Shown here: positions 22,934-34,189 of the stretch, piece after piece | How the letters are laid out: each line of letters opens with the position of its first letter | Position numbering within the stretch: the stretch's first letter is position 1 | NCBI GenBank assembly: GCA_947488755.1 | Contig: CANLAD010000001.1 | Span: 2,241,501 to 2,305,500, forward strand | Reading direction: 5' to 3' | DNA from: an uncultured Erythrobacter sp. | GTDB taxonomy: Bacteria > Pseudomonadota > Alphaproteobacteria > Sphingomonadales > Sphingomonadaceae | Length of the DNA: 64,000 nt | Translations under genes and position numbers: made by a program | The notes under the pieces: model-generated | What the model saw: the letters and a program-made list of their open reading frames with translations, nothing else | Told to the model about the DNA's origin: nothing | Database searches by the model: none

Positions 22934-24382
22934 ATGCGCGAAGAGGCACCATTGCAGACGCCCGGCTGGGGGCAGGAATTCCGGGCGACACTGGCGCTTT
23001 CGGCACCGTTGGCGCTCGCCAACCTGCTGCAGATGCTCACCTACGCGATCGATGTGATCTTCATCGCGCGGCTGGGCGATGAGCAGCTGGCTGCGTCCGC
23101 GCTGGCGGTGTCGCTGTTCGGGCTGGTCCTGTGGGCGATGACCGCGCTGACAGGGGCCGTCGCGCCGCTGATCGCCGAGGCGGTGGGCGCGCGCAGTCGG
23201 ACCGTGCGTCCGGTGCGGCGTTCGGTCCGCATGGCGCTGTGGCTGGCGCTCATCAGCGGGATTGTTGGCATGGGCCTGTGCCTGCTGCTCGATCCCGTTA
23301 TGCGCGCAACGGGCCAGCAACCGCGGATCATCGCGTTCGCCAATTCCTACAACGTCGTCATCGTGTTCTCGATGGTGCCGATGCTGCTGGCCGGAGTGCT
23401 GCGCAATTTCGTCTCTGCATTGGGCCGCCCGATCTTCGCCACAGCGATCACGGGGCTTGGCATTTTCGTCAATGCGGGGGCGAATTACGCGTTCATCTTC
23501 GGCAATTTCGGCGCGCCCGAACTGGGCCTGCGCGGGGCGGCGGTGGCGACGATCATCACCGCTGTGTTCACGCTCGCCGCCTATGTCATCGCAATCCGGC
23601 TCGACACGCGGCTCCATCGCTTTCACGTCTTCGGGCGGTTCTGGTCGCCCGACTGGCCACGCTTCGTCCAGATCGTGCGGATCGGAACGCCTATCGCGCT
23701 GACCGTCACCGCCGAAGCCGGGATCTTCGCCGCCGCCGCGTTCCTGATGGGACGCTTCGGTGCAGCAGAGCTGGCGGGGCACACCGTTGCGTTGCAACTC
23801 GCCGCCCTGGCGTTTCAGGTGCCGTTCGGCGTCGGACAGGCGGTGACGATCCGGGTGGGCTATTTCTTCGGCGCGCGCGACCCGGTGGGCATGGCGCGTG
23901 CGGGCTGGGCGGCGCTGGTGATCGGGACCGGGTTCATGGCCTTCACGGCGAGTGCGATGGTGTTCGCCCCGCGAACGCTGCTGTCGATCTATGTCGACCC
24001 GGACGCGGCCAAGAACGCGGTGATGGTGGGCTTTGCGCTCCAGTATCTGTGGCTAGCCGCGATGTTCCAGCTCGCAGATGGCGTGCAGGCGGTCGCTGCC
24101 GGAGCGCTGCGCGGATTGCAGGACACGCGGGTGCCGATGTGGATCGCGATCTTCAGCTATTGGGTGCCGGGGATCGGCGCTGCCATCGGCCTGGGCTTCT
24201 TTACCCCGCTGGAAGGTATCGGCGTGTGGATCGGCCTTGCGACCGGTCTGGGGTTTGCCGCGGTACTGCTGCTGCGCCGCTGGATGGCGCGCGAGCGGCT
24301 GGGGTTGACGCGGGGCGCCGCCGCGCCGCCGCTTACGCCGCCCCCTACTCCGCCAGCACCGACTGCGATCCCACCAGGTTGA
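22934..24382 (+). CDS. MATE-family multidrug/cation efflux protein
   Basis: A 482-residue inner-membrane transporter of the MATE (NorM-like) family with about twelve membrane segments in two halves. Typical stretches are LALANLLQMLTYAIDVIFIA followed by RLG, and FQVPFGVGQAVTIRVGYFFG in the second half. MATE proteins export drugs or metabolites in exchange for protons or sodium; the substrate is not predictable. The C-terminus is Pro/Thr-rich. Its last 38 bp overlap the end of the convergent mscS-like gene, so the two transcripts are antisense there. Confidence 0.93.
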   Translation: MREEAPLQTPGWGQEFRATLALSAPLALANLLQMLTYAIDVIFIARLGDEQLAASALAVSLFGLVLWAMTALTGAVAPLIAEAVGARSRTVRPVRRSVRMALWLALISGIVGMGLCLLLDPVMRATGQQPRIIAFANSYNVVIVFSMVPMLLAGVLRNFVSALGRPIFATAITGLGIFVNAGANYAFIFGNFGAPELGLRGAAVATIITAVFTLAAYVIAIRLDTRLHRFHVFGRFWSPDWPRFVQIVRIGTPIALTVTAEAGIFAAAAFLMGRFGAAELAGHTVALQLAALAFQVPFGVGQAVTIRVGYFFGARDPVGMARAGWAALVIGTGFMAFTASAMVFAPRTLLSIYVDPDAAKNAVMVGFALQYLWLAAMFQLADGVQAVAAGALRGLQDTRVPMWIAIFSYWVPGIGAAIGLGFFTPLEGIGVWIGLATGLGFAAVLLLRRWMARERLGLTRGAAAPPLTPPPTPPAPTAIPPG

Positions 24383-25196
24383 CGTCGCGCTGCGGGAACG
24401 GGATCGACAGGCCAGCCTTGTCGAACCGCGCCTTCGCCGCTTCGGTAAGCGCCCATGACAGCGCAAGGTAGTCAGCCGTCACGCACCACACGCGAAGGCC
24501 AATTCCGACCGAGCTGTCGTCGAGCGATGCGACGAAGGCGAGCGGCGCGGGATCGTCCAGCACGCGCTCGTCCTCCTGCGCCAACGCAATCAACTCCTCG
24601 CGCGCCTGCTCCATGCTGTCGCCGTATGCGATGCCCACGATCAGCTCGAACCGGCGGATCGGGTGGCGATGATAGTTCACGATCGCCTGGTTCCACACCT
24701 CAGCATTGGGAATCATTACGAACAGGCCGTCGAATTTCTTGAGCTCGGTGGTGAACAGGCCGATATTCTGAACGACGCCGGTGATCGAGCTGACGGTGAT
24801 CGCTTCGCCCAGCTTGAAAGGTTTCTGCACCAGGATCATCACGCCCGCCGCGACATTGCTGAGCGTGCCCTGCAGCGCGAGACCGATGGCAAGCGCCACA
24901 CCGCTCAGCGCTGCAAGGATGCTGGTGGTCTCGACTCCGAACTGGGTGAGTACGGTGACGAGCACCACGATCCACAAAGCGTATTTGACAATGTTCGCGA
25001 GGAACCGCGCGACCGTCTCATCAAAGCGGTCGGACTTGAGCAGCGCTTTGGAAACGCTGCGCGAAATAAGCCCGGCAATGGTGAGGCCCAGCACCAGCAC
25101 GGCGAACGCGCCCAGAATGTCCATCAGATTGGCCTGGAACCACAGCCAGATGGTCTGCGGGATGGTGAGCGCGGCGATATCGGTGTCGAGCTGCAT
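24345..25196 (-). CDS. MscS-family mechanosensitive channel (short form)
   Basis: A 283-residue small-conductance mechanosensitive channel close to E. coli MscS in length. Three membrane segments are followed by the pore-lining helix (SGVALAIGLALQGTLSNVAA) and the beta domain with FKLGEAITVSSITGVVQNIG. The channel releases solutes on osmotic downshift. The start at 25196 gives MQLDTDIAALTIPQTIW. It is one of three MscS-family genes in this window. It is convergent with MATE, and its upstream side faces the groES control region. Confidence 0.93.
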   Translation of the reverse strand: MQLDTDIAALTIPQTIWLWFQANLMDILGAFAVLVLGLTIAGLISRSVSKALLKSDRFDETVARFLANIVKYALWIVVLVTVLTQFGVETTSILAALSGVALAIGLALQGTLSNVAAGVMILVQKPFKLGEAITVSSITGVVQNIGLFTTELKKFDGLFVMIPNAEVWNQAIVNYHRHPIRRFELIVGIAYGDSMEQAREELIALAQEDERVLDDPAPLAFVASLDDSSVGIGLRVWCVTADYLALSWALTEAAKARFDKAGLSIPFPQRDVNLVGSQSVLAE

Positions 25197-25306
25197 TTGG
25201 TCCTACGATCGGTTCAGGAAAAAACGCGCGCTAGCGGTCTTTACCCGCGCTGGCCAGCTACGTGAGTGGTCGCGCCGGAGATGTCGATTTTTTTCATGAA
25301 CCGCGG

Positions 25307-25335
25307 TTGACTCATGCACCCGCCGCAACCATTTG
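25307..25335 (+). promoter_or_regulatory. Candidate groESL promoter
   Basis: TTGACT at 25307-25312 and CATTTG at 25330-25335 are 17 bp apart. The -35 fits sigma-70. The combination GTTGAC with CCATTT also resembles alphaproteobacterial heat-shock (RpoH-type) promoters. CIRCE starts 8 bp after the proposed -10, placing it over the transcription start, as expected for HrcA repression. Confidence 0.5.
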
Positions 25336-25343
25336 CGCTCTCG

Positions 25344-25370
25344 CTGGCACTCAGACAAGGAGAGTGCCAA
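25344..25370 (+). promoter_or_regulatory. CIRCE element (HrcA operator) upstream of groESL
   Basis: CTGGCACTC, a 9-nt spacer and GAGTGCCAA match the CIRCE consensus (TTAGCACTC-N9-GAGTGCTAA) in arm length and spacing, with two mismatches in the left arm and one in the right. It lies 36 bp upstream of the groES start. In alphaproteobacteria HrcA binds CIRCE to repress groESL outside heat stress. hrcA itself is not in the window. Confidence 0.88.
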
Positions 25371-25406
25371 TCGACACATCAACCTCAACAAGAAAGGTCA
25401 TTACCT

Positions 25407-25694
25407 ATGGCATTTCGTCCGCTCCACGACCGCGTCGTGGTCCGCCGTATCGAAGCCGACCAGAAGACCGCTGGCGGCATCATCATCCCCGATTCCGCTC
25501 AGGAAAAGCCCAGCGAAGGCGAAATCGTCGCCGTGGGCGAAGGCGCCCGTGACGACGATGGCGATCGCATCGCACCCGACGTGAAGGCCGGCGACCGCGT
25601 GCTGTTCGGCAAATGGTCCGGCACCGAGGTCAAGATCGACGGCGAAGACCTCCTCATCATGAAGGAAAGCGACATCATGGGGATCATTTCCTGA
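25407..25694 (+). CDS. groES: Co-chaperonin GroES
   Basis: The 95-residue heptameric lid of the GroEL chamber. [20 protein letters not shown], the mobile loop with GGIIIPD, and the end [18 protein letters not shown] sequence ([14 protein letters not shown]) are standard. The ATG at 25407, preceded by AAAGG, was chosen over an upstream in-frame start that would read through the CIRCE region. groEL follows 53 bp later in the same operon. Confidence 0.97.
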   Translation: MAFRPLHDRVVVRRIEADQKTAGGIIIPDSAQEKPSEGEIVAVGEGARDDDGDRIAPDVKAGDRVLFGKWSGTEVKIDGEDLLIMKESDIMGIIS

Positions 25695-25702
25695 TCCGCT
25701 GA

Positions 25703-27409
<1,707 letters not shown>

Positions 27410-27436
27410 GCCCCCTCACCCAAGCGCAACGAAAAC

Positions 27437-27470
27437 AGGCCCCGGCGGAGCGATCCGCCGGGGCCTTTTC
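27437..27470 (+). terminator. Rho-independent terminator after groEL
   Basis: AGGCCCCGGCGG / CCGCCGGGGCCT form a perfect 12-bp stem with a 6-nt loop, followed by TTTTC. It lies 28 bp after the groEL stop. Confidence 0.94.
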
Positions 27471-27532
27471 TTTGTGCGTTTTACGCAACGATCGCAGGCC
27501 TTGCGCGTTGTTGGACAAAGGAGAAAATCGCG

Positions 27533-27943
27533 ATGAAACTTCCCAAGAACGCCCACGTTGCCGTGATCGATGGCGAGACCTTTTTGCTGTTCCGCAACGA
27601 GGGCGCGCTGTTTGAACCCAAGCTCAAGAAGGAAGCCAGCCCCGAGCTCGACGTTACCAATTTCAGCGCCGGCATCCGCCACCAGGATGATGTCGGACGC
27701 AATCTCGGGCGCTCCGATCTCGAAGAGCTGGGCCACGCAGCCGCCGCCGCCGAATGGCTGAGCGCCAAGGCCGTTGCGAACGAGCTGCACGACGTGCTGG
27801 TGATCGCCGATCCGAAATCGCTGGGGGAAATGCGCAATCATTATCATTCCGAACTGGAAAAGCGGCTGGTCGGCGAAATCGACAAGACGCTGACAGGCCA
27901 GCCGGTCGACAAGATCGAACAGGCGATCACCGCTGCGGAATAA
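27533..27943 (+). CDS. Host-attachment family protein
   Basis: A 136-residue cytoplasmic protein of the family named 'protein required for attachment to host cells'. Typical features are the VAVIDGETFLLFRNEGALFE start, a central DDVGRNLGRSDLEELGHAAA, and DVLVIADPKSLGEMRNHYH with the C-terminal EKRLVGEIDKTLTG. The name comes from an Agrobacterium observation; most homologues, including in free-living marine bacteria, have no tested role, and the fold suggests an RNA-release-factor-like or eRF1-like domain. It starts at ATG 27533 with AGGAG upstream and stands alone downstream of groEL. Confidence 0.82.
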   Translation: MKLPKNAHVAVIDGETFLLFRNEGALFEPKLKKEASPELDVTNFSAGIRHQDDVGRNLGRSDLEELGHAAAAAEWLSAKAVANELHDVLVIADPKSLGEMRNHYHSELEKRLVGEIDKTLTGQPVDKIEQAITAAE

Positions 27944-28037
27944 GGTCGTGTGCGCCGTTCTTCGCAGGCTGGCTTGGCCGATGGCCTAACCATGGTTGAT
28001 TAGGGAACGCACCCCGATGAAGCCGGATTGATACTGC

Positions 28038-30005
<1,968 letters not shown>

Positions 30006-30029
30006 ACGGGCTGCGTGGCGGGGCGTATA

Positions 30030-32336
30030 TCAGCCCCCCTGGCGGCTCGCCTCGGCGGCTTGGATCGCGGCGTCGTCCCATGTCACCTGCGTCTGGGTCT
30101 GCGGATTGAAGCGCTCGCCCGCATAATTCGCGGCCTCGGCTGCGGCGATTTCGGCGGCGGTCAGATGCTCGCTCGGCTCCAGCGCGAACACGTCGAGACC
30201 GCGGGTGATCTCCGTCGCGTAAATGCGTCCATCATACCAATAAGATGACCAGAACCCACCGACGACGAGCTGCTCTTCATCGATCGGGCCCCGGTCGAAA
30301 TAGGCGATTTCGACCGGGTTGGCGCTCTCGGTGAAGTCCATCAGGCTCAGCCCGCCCTGATACCAGGATTGGACGAAGATGTCGCGCCCCGGAACCGGCA
30401 CGATCGAGCCGTTGTGAGCAACGCAATTCTCGAATTCGCCCTGCGGGCCGGGCATCTTGTAATGGCTGCGGAATTCCAGCTTGCCATCCTCGATATCGTA
30501 GATCGCGTTGGCGCCCCAATCCATCGGGTCCGACGCCTTGCACCGCGGCCTCCCGCCGCCGCCCCATTCGTCGGTGAAGATGACCTTGGTGCCGTCATTG
30601 TTGAAGGTCGCCGAGTGCCAGTAGGCAAATCCCTTGTCGAACACGGCATCGATGCGCACCGGGTTCATCGGATCGGAAATGTCCATCAGGATGCCGTTGC
30701 CCGAACACGCGCCCGCCGCGAGATTCTTTGCCGGGAAGACGGTGATGTCGTGGCACTGATCGGTGCGGCGGGTGTCTTGCGCGCCCTCCTCGCTTTCGCC
30801 GCCTTCCCATAGTCCGGCGATATCGCCCGTTTCACTGTCGGCAAAAACGCGTGGGCTGCTGACGATCCGCGCGGCGGCCGGATTGGCGACCGGGATTTCG
30901 ATCACGTCGATACTGAAATAGGCGGTGCGGCTGGACGCGGGATTGTCGTTGCAGCCTGCCAGCTCCTCCTCCTCACGCACTCGCGACGTACCCGAATTGT
31001 AGACGATGATACGAGTATCGTCGGCATCCACGATCGAGTGCGTATGGCTGCCCCGGCAGGTCTGCACCTGACCGACCTGGCGCACGGCGGTGAGATCCGA
31101 AATGTCGAAAATCCTGAGGCCCCGAAAGCGTTCGTCGCTGACATCGCCCTCAACCCCCTGAAGACCGCAATCCACGCGCCCGCGAGTCTGCTCGACGCTC
31201 ATCACCAACAGATCGCCCACGACCGACACATCGCCCTGTCCGCCCGGACACACGACAGAGCTGAGCAACGCGGGGGCGCCGTCGGCACCCAGACGATAGA
31301 TATTGAAGCCGTGGTAATTGCCAGCGACCATGATGTCGTCGAAGAACGCGATATCGGTGTTGGCGAAGTCGAGCAGCGGGGAGCGTTCGGCGAATTGCGT
31401 CAGGCTTTCTTCGCCATCCGGCTCGGCTACGTCATCGCCTTCTCCCTCGGGATCAGCGGCGGCGGCGACGGCCTCCTCCGCGCCATCTTCTATAATATCG
31501 TCATCCTCGCCCTCTTCCTCATCCTCCGGCACGGGAGGGCGCAGGTCGGCTGGGTTGTCCGGATTGTAGAAGCCGGCGGGTTTGCGCAGGCTGGCGACAT
31601 GGCGCAGGTTCGAAATCGCCTCGCCTGCATCGTCAAAGCCGGCGGCGAGATTGGCACGGGGGTCCTCGGAAAGTCCGGCGAGCACAGCATCCATCCGCTC
31701 GATCTCGGTGCCCTGATCGCTTTCGATATCGCCTACAAATCGGAACAGGACCGGATCGGCGGCGCTGCCCGGTTGATCGAGAAGATCCTCGACCATTTCG
31801 AGCGCGCCTTCGTGATGGGCGATCATCAGCGTCAGGAATTGCCGCTCGAACTCATTACCCGAGGCCGCTTCGAGCGCTGCCATCTGCTCCGGCGTCGCCA
31901 TCCCGGCCATCATCAGGTGGCCGCGATGGTCCGCATGCTCGGACATGGCGCCGCCATGCATCGGTGCCTCCAGCGGCTCACCCCGGTCGCGCAGCCATTG
32001 CTCCATGAACGCGATCTCATCCGCTTGTCCGGCAATGATCTTGTCCGCGACAGCAACGATTTCATCCTGATTGGTACGATCTTCTACCAGCTGCGACATT
32101 TCCAGCGCCTGCCGGTGATGCACGATCATGTGCTGCATGAAGCGCACATCAGCCGCAGTGTAGCTGGCGCTTGCGAGCTGCGTCGCTTCATCGGCGCTGA
32201 GCATCCGGCTGTCCTGCCCCGGCGCGCCGGGCTGAAGGATCGGCGCGGTCTGCGCGAGCGCGATGGTCGACCCGCCAAGCAGCATGGCGGTAAGAACGTT
32301 GCGCGAAGTGCGAAGGGCAGTAGGCTTGATGGTCAT
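30030..32336 (-). CDS. Secreted DUF305-LVIVD repeat fusion protein
   Basis: A 768-residue exported protein. A signal peptide (residues 1-29, ending ALAQ) is followed by a DUF305 domain with two His-His motifs (FMQHMIVHHRQALEM and LTLMIAHHEGALEM), which in relatives is linked to metal binding. An acidic linker of roughly 60 residues follows, then a large LVIVD-type beta-propeller-like region (LRIFDISDLTAVRQVGQVQT, ILMDISDPMNPVRI, GLSLMDFTESANPVEI). AGGAAG precedes ATG 32336; the longer upstream frame is not protein-like. It is divergent from the beta-lactamase-like gene. The function is unknown; a periplasmic metal-binding or adhesive surface role is possible. Confidence 0.8.
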   Translation of the reverse strand: MTIKPTALRTSRNVLTAMLLGGSTIALAQTAPILQPGAPGQDSRMLSADEATQLASASYTAADVRFMQHMIVHHRQALEMSQLVEDRTNQDEIVAVADKIIAGQADEIAFMEQWLRDRGEPLEAPMHGGAMSEHADHRGHLMMAGMATPEQMAALEAASGNEFERQFLTLMIAHHEGALEMVEDLLDQPGSAADPVLFRFVGDIESDQGTEIERMDAVLAGLSEDPRANLAAGFDDAGEAISNLRHVASLRKPAGFYNPDNPADLRPPVPEDEEEGEDDDIIEDGAEEAVAAAADPEGEGDDVAEPDGEESLTQFAERSPLLDFANTDIAFFDDIMVAGNYHGFNIYRLGADGAPALLSSVVCPGGQGDVSVVGDLLVMSVEQTRGRVDCGLQGVEGDVSDERFRGLRIFDISDLTAVRQVGQVQTCRGSHTHSIVDADDTRIIVYNSGTSRVREEEELAGCNDNPASSRTAYFSIDVIEIPVANPAAARIVSSPRVFADSETGDIAGLWEGGESEEGAQDTRRTDQCHDITVFPAKNLAAGACSGNGILMDISDPMNPVRIDAVFDKGFAYWHSATFNNDGTKVIFTDEWGGGGRPRCKASDPMDWGANAIYDIEDGKLEFRSHYKMPGPQGEFENCVAHNGSIVPVPGRDIFVQSWYQGGLSLMDFTESANPVEIAYFDRGPIDEEQLVVGGFWSSYWYDGRIYATEITRGLDVFALEPSEHLTAAEIAAAEAANYAGERFNPQTQTQVTWDDAAIQAAEASRQGG

Positions 32337-32554
32337 TAGGCTTCCTGATTTTGAAACTTCCCCCCTTCCTGCCCGAGTGAGAAAGTCAGTCAAGGGCGGA
32401 TCGAATTGGACCCATGTGCGCGTTCGTCGGTTCTGATCGTGGAAGCCGCACGGTCTGCCGCGCGCGACAAAGCGGTCGGTTGCGGCGACGAATCGCATGA
32501 CGCTAGAAGTCATCGTTAAGACGACGCTAACCCCGTGTGGAGCAAGATACTGAA

Positions 32555-33595
32555 ATGAAATCACTGTTTCCGGTCAAGCCGCTCGCCTCCATCGCTGCCG
32601 CAATCGCGGCTTTATTTGCCCTCGCAGCTGCACCGGCGTCGGCTCAGACAAACGAGCTCAACGCCCGGTTCGACGATGCTTTCGGCACGGAACTGCGCGC
32701 CCCGCAAAGCTTCGAGGCGATTTATGCCAGCGGATTCGAGCAGCGCATTGCCGAGCTCGCCGATGGCGACAATGGCCGGATCGGCGTCGCCGCGATCGAC
32801 CTTTCCACTGGTGAACGGATTTCGGTGCTGGGCGATCAGCTGTTTCCGATGGCCTCGACCAGCAAGATCGCGGTCGCGGCCAAGTATCTGGAAATGGTCG
32901 AGCAGGGGCAATACTCGCTCACTTCGGAATTTCCGCTGCTGATCCCGGTTCGCTCGGCCAAGTTTTCCTCGCCCGCCGCACCAGTGCGCAAGGGCAAATA
33001 CATGCCTGCCATCGACCTGATCGAGATCATGATAACCCGCTCCAGCAATCCTGCGACCGACGCGCTGCTGGCGGCTGTCGGCGGACCGAAGGCGGTCACC
33101 GAATGGATGCAGGCGCAGGGGATCAACGAGTTTTCGATCGACCGCGATATTGCGACCCTGGTGCGCGACGATGGCGAATACGACCCGGCCAACTGGATCG
33201 ATCCGCGCGATGCTGCAACGCCGCGCGCTATGGTGCAGCTTCTGCAGGGTCTTTATCAGGGCGACTTTCTGTCTGCCGAAAGCCGCCGGGTGCTGCTCGG
33301 ATCGTTGAGCCGCACGGTCACGGGCCGTCGCCGGATCCCCGCAAACATGCCGGACGCAGCGCGGGTCAGCCACAAGACCGGCTCGCTCAACAACACGTCG
33401 AGCGATATCGGCATCATCGAATCGCCTGATGGCCGCGCCATTGCGGTGGCGATCTACGTCACCGGGCAAGGCTCACGTCGGGCGCGTGAACGCAAGATCG
33501 CCTCGATCGCGCGGGCCTTGTACGATGGCTTTCAGGCACAGGCGCGGGTGAACCAGCAGCAGCGCACCTGGACGAGCGCGGTCGGCAGTCGCTAA
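32555..33595 (+). CDS. Class A beta-lactamase-like serine hydrolase
   Basis: A 346-residue exported enzyme with a 30-residue signal peptide ending A-S-A. The penicillin-recognising motifs are S101-T-S-K104, S163-S-N165 (in place of S-D-N) and K274-T-G276. The omega-loop glutamate needed for deacylation in true class A enzymes cannot be placed confidently: residues just before DPRDAATP include E208, but its spacing differs from the R-x-x-E-x-x-x-N pattern. It may hydrolyse beta-lactams slowly or be a cell-wall or esterase enzyme. ATG 32555 was preferred to GTG 32537 because it begins the signal peptide. A bidirectional terminator follows. Confidence 0.8.
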   Translation: MKSLFPVKPLASIAAAIAALFALAAAPASAQTNELNARFDDAFGTELRAPQSFEAIYASGFEQRIAELADGDNGRIGVAAIDLSTGERISVLGDQLFPMASTSKIAVAAKYLEMVEQGQYSLTSEFPLLIPVRSAKFSSPAAPVRKGKYMPAIDLIEIMITRSSNPATDALLAAVGGPKAVTEWMQAQGINEFSIDRDIATLVRDDGEYDPANWIDPRDAATPRAMVQLLQGLYQGDFLSAESRRVLLGSLSRTVTGRRRIPANMPDAARVSHKTGSLNNTSSDIGIIESPDGRAIAVAIYVTGQGSRRARERKIASIARALYDGFQAQARVNQQQRTWTSAVGSR

Positions 33596-33614
33596 CGCCA
33601 AAATTCGCGCAACG

Positions 33615-33648
33615 AAAAAGGGCGGTGCCTCACGGCACCGCCCTTTTT
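33615..33648. terminator. Bidirectional Rho-independent terminator
   Basis: AAAAAGGGCGGTGCC, a TCAC loop and GGCACCGCCCTTTTT form a 15-bp symmetrical hairpin with T tracts on both strands. It lies between the convergent beta-lactamase-like gene and the acidic lipoprotein, and can serve both. Confidence 0.95.
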
Positions 33649-33686
33649 GATTGGCCTGGCCCCTTGGTAGGAGCCGGTCAGAAGAC

Positions 33687-33935
33687 TTAGTCTTCTTCTT
33701 CCATTTCGGCTTCGGCTTCGGCGGCAGCTTCTTCAGCTTCCATTTCGACTTCGTCGCCGGCCGCTTCCATGTCGGCTTCCATTTCGTCCATTTCGGCATC
33801 CATGGCGTCAGCGTTGGCTTCGGTGTCGGCAACCATGGCGTCGTCCATGTCGCCCGCTTCGTCAGCGGTTTCCGAGCAAGCGGCGAGGCCGAGAGCCGAA
33901 GTGGCGATGGCGGCAGCCATAACGATCTTACGCAT
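33687..33935 (-). CDS. Very acidic small lipoprotein
   Basis: An 82-residue predicted lipoprotein. MRKIVMAAAIATSALGLAAC is a signal peptide with L-A-A-C. The mature 63 residues are mainly Glu, Asp, Ala and Met (MDAEMDEMEADMEAAGDEVE) and contain no Lys or Arg that I can see. It resembles the 20084-20368 product in design but not in alignable sequence. The methionine-rich acidic repeats could bind cations such as copper or calcium, but this is speculation. The ATG at 33935 has AAGGAA 6-7 nt upstream. Confidence 0.75.
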   Translation of the reverse strand: MRKIVMAAAIATSALGLAACSETADEAGDMDDAMVADTEANADAMDAEMDEMEADMEAAGDEVEMEAEEAAAEAEAEMEEED

Positions 33936-34189
33936 AGAATAATTCCTTGTTCAGCGATTGGGGAAGCGCCGGCCCGATGAACGGAAGCGCCGAAACCGGC
34001 GACTGATCCGGCTTCGGGTGTCTAGATAAAGGCAGAAATATGGCAATACAAGCGGAAATAAGGCGGCGCGGCACAATTTGGCCGTAATCTCGCCGTGTTT
34101 CATCGTCTGCGGGTGGATGTCTACCGCGCTTCGACCGCCGTCGCAAACCCGCTTACACTGCGCCATCGGCGGTGCTAGCAGGCGGCGCC

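Noticed and set aside
33936..34189. Hidden gene in the 254-bp gap before polA
   Set aside because: No frame with a credible start and codon use was found; it is treated as promoter DNA.
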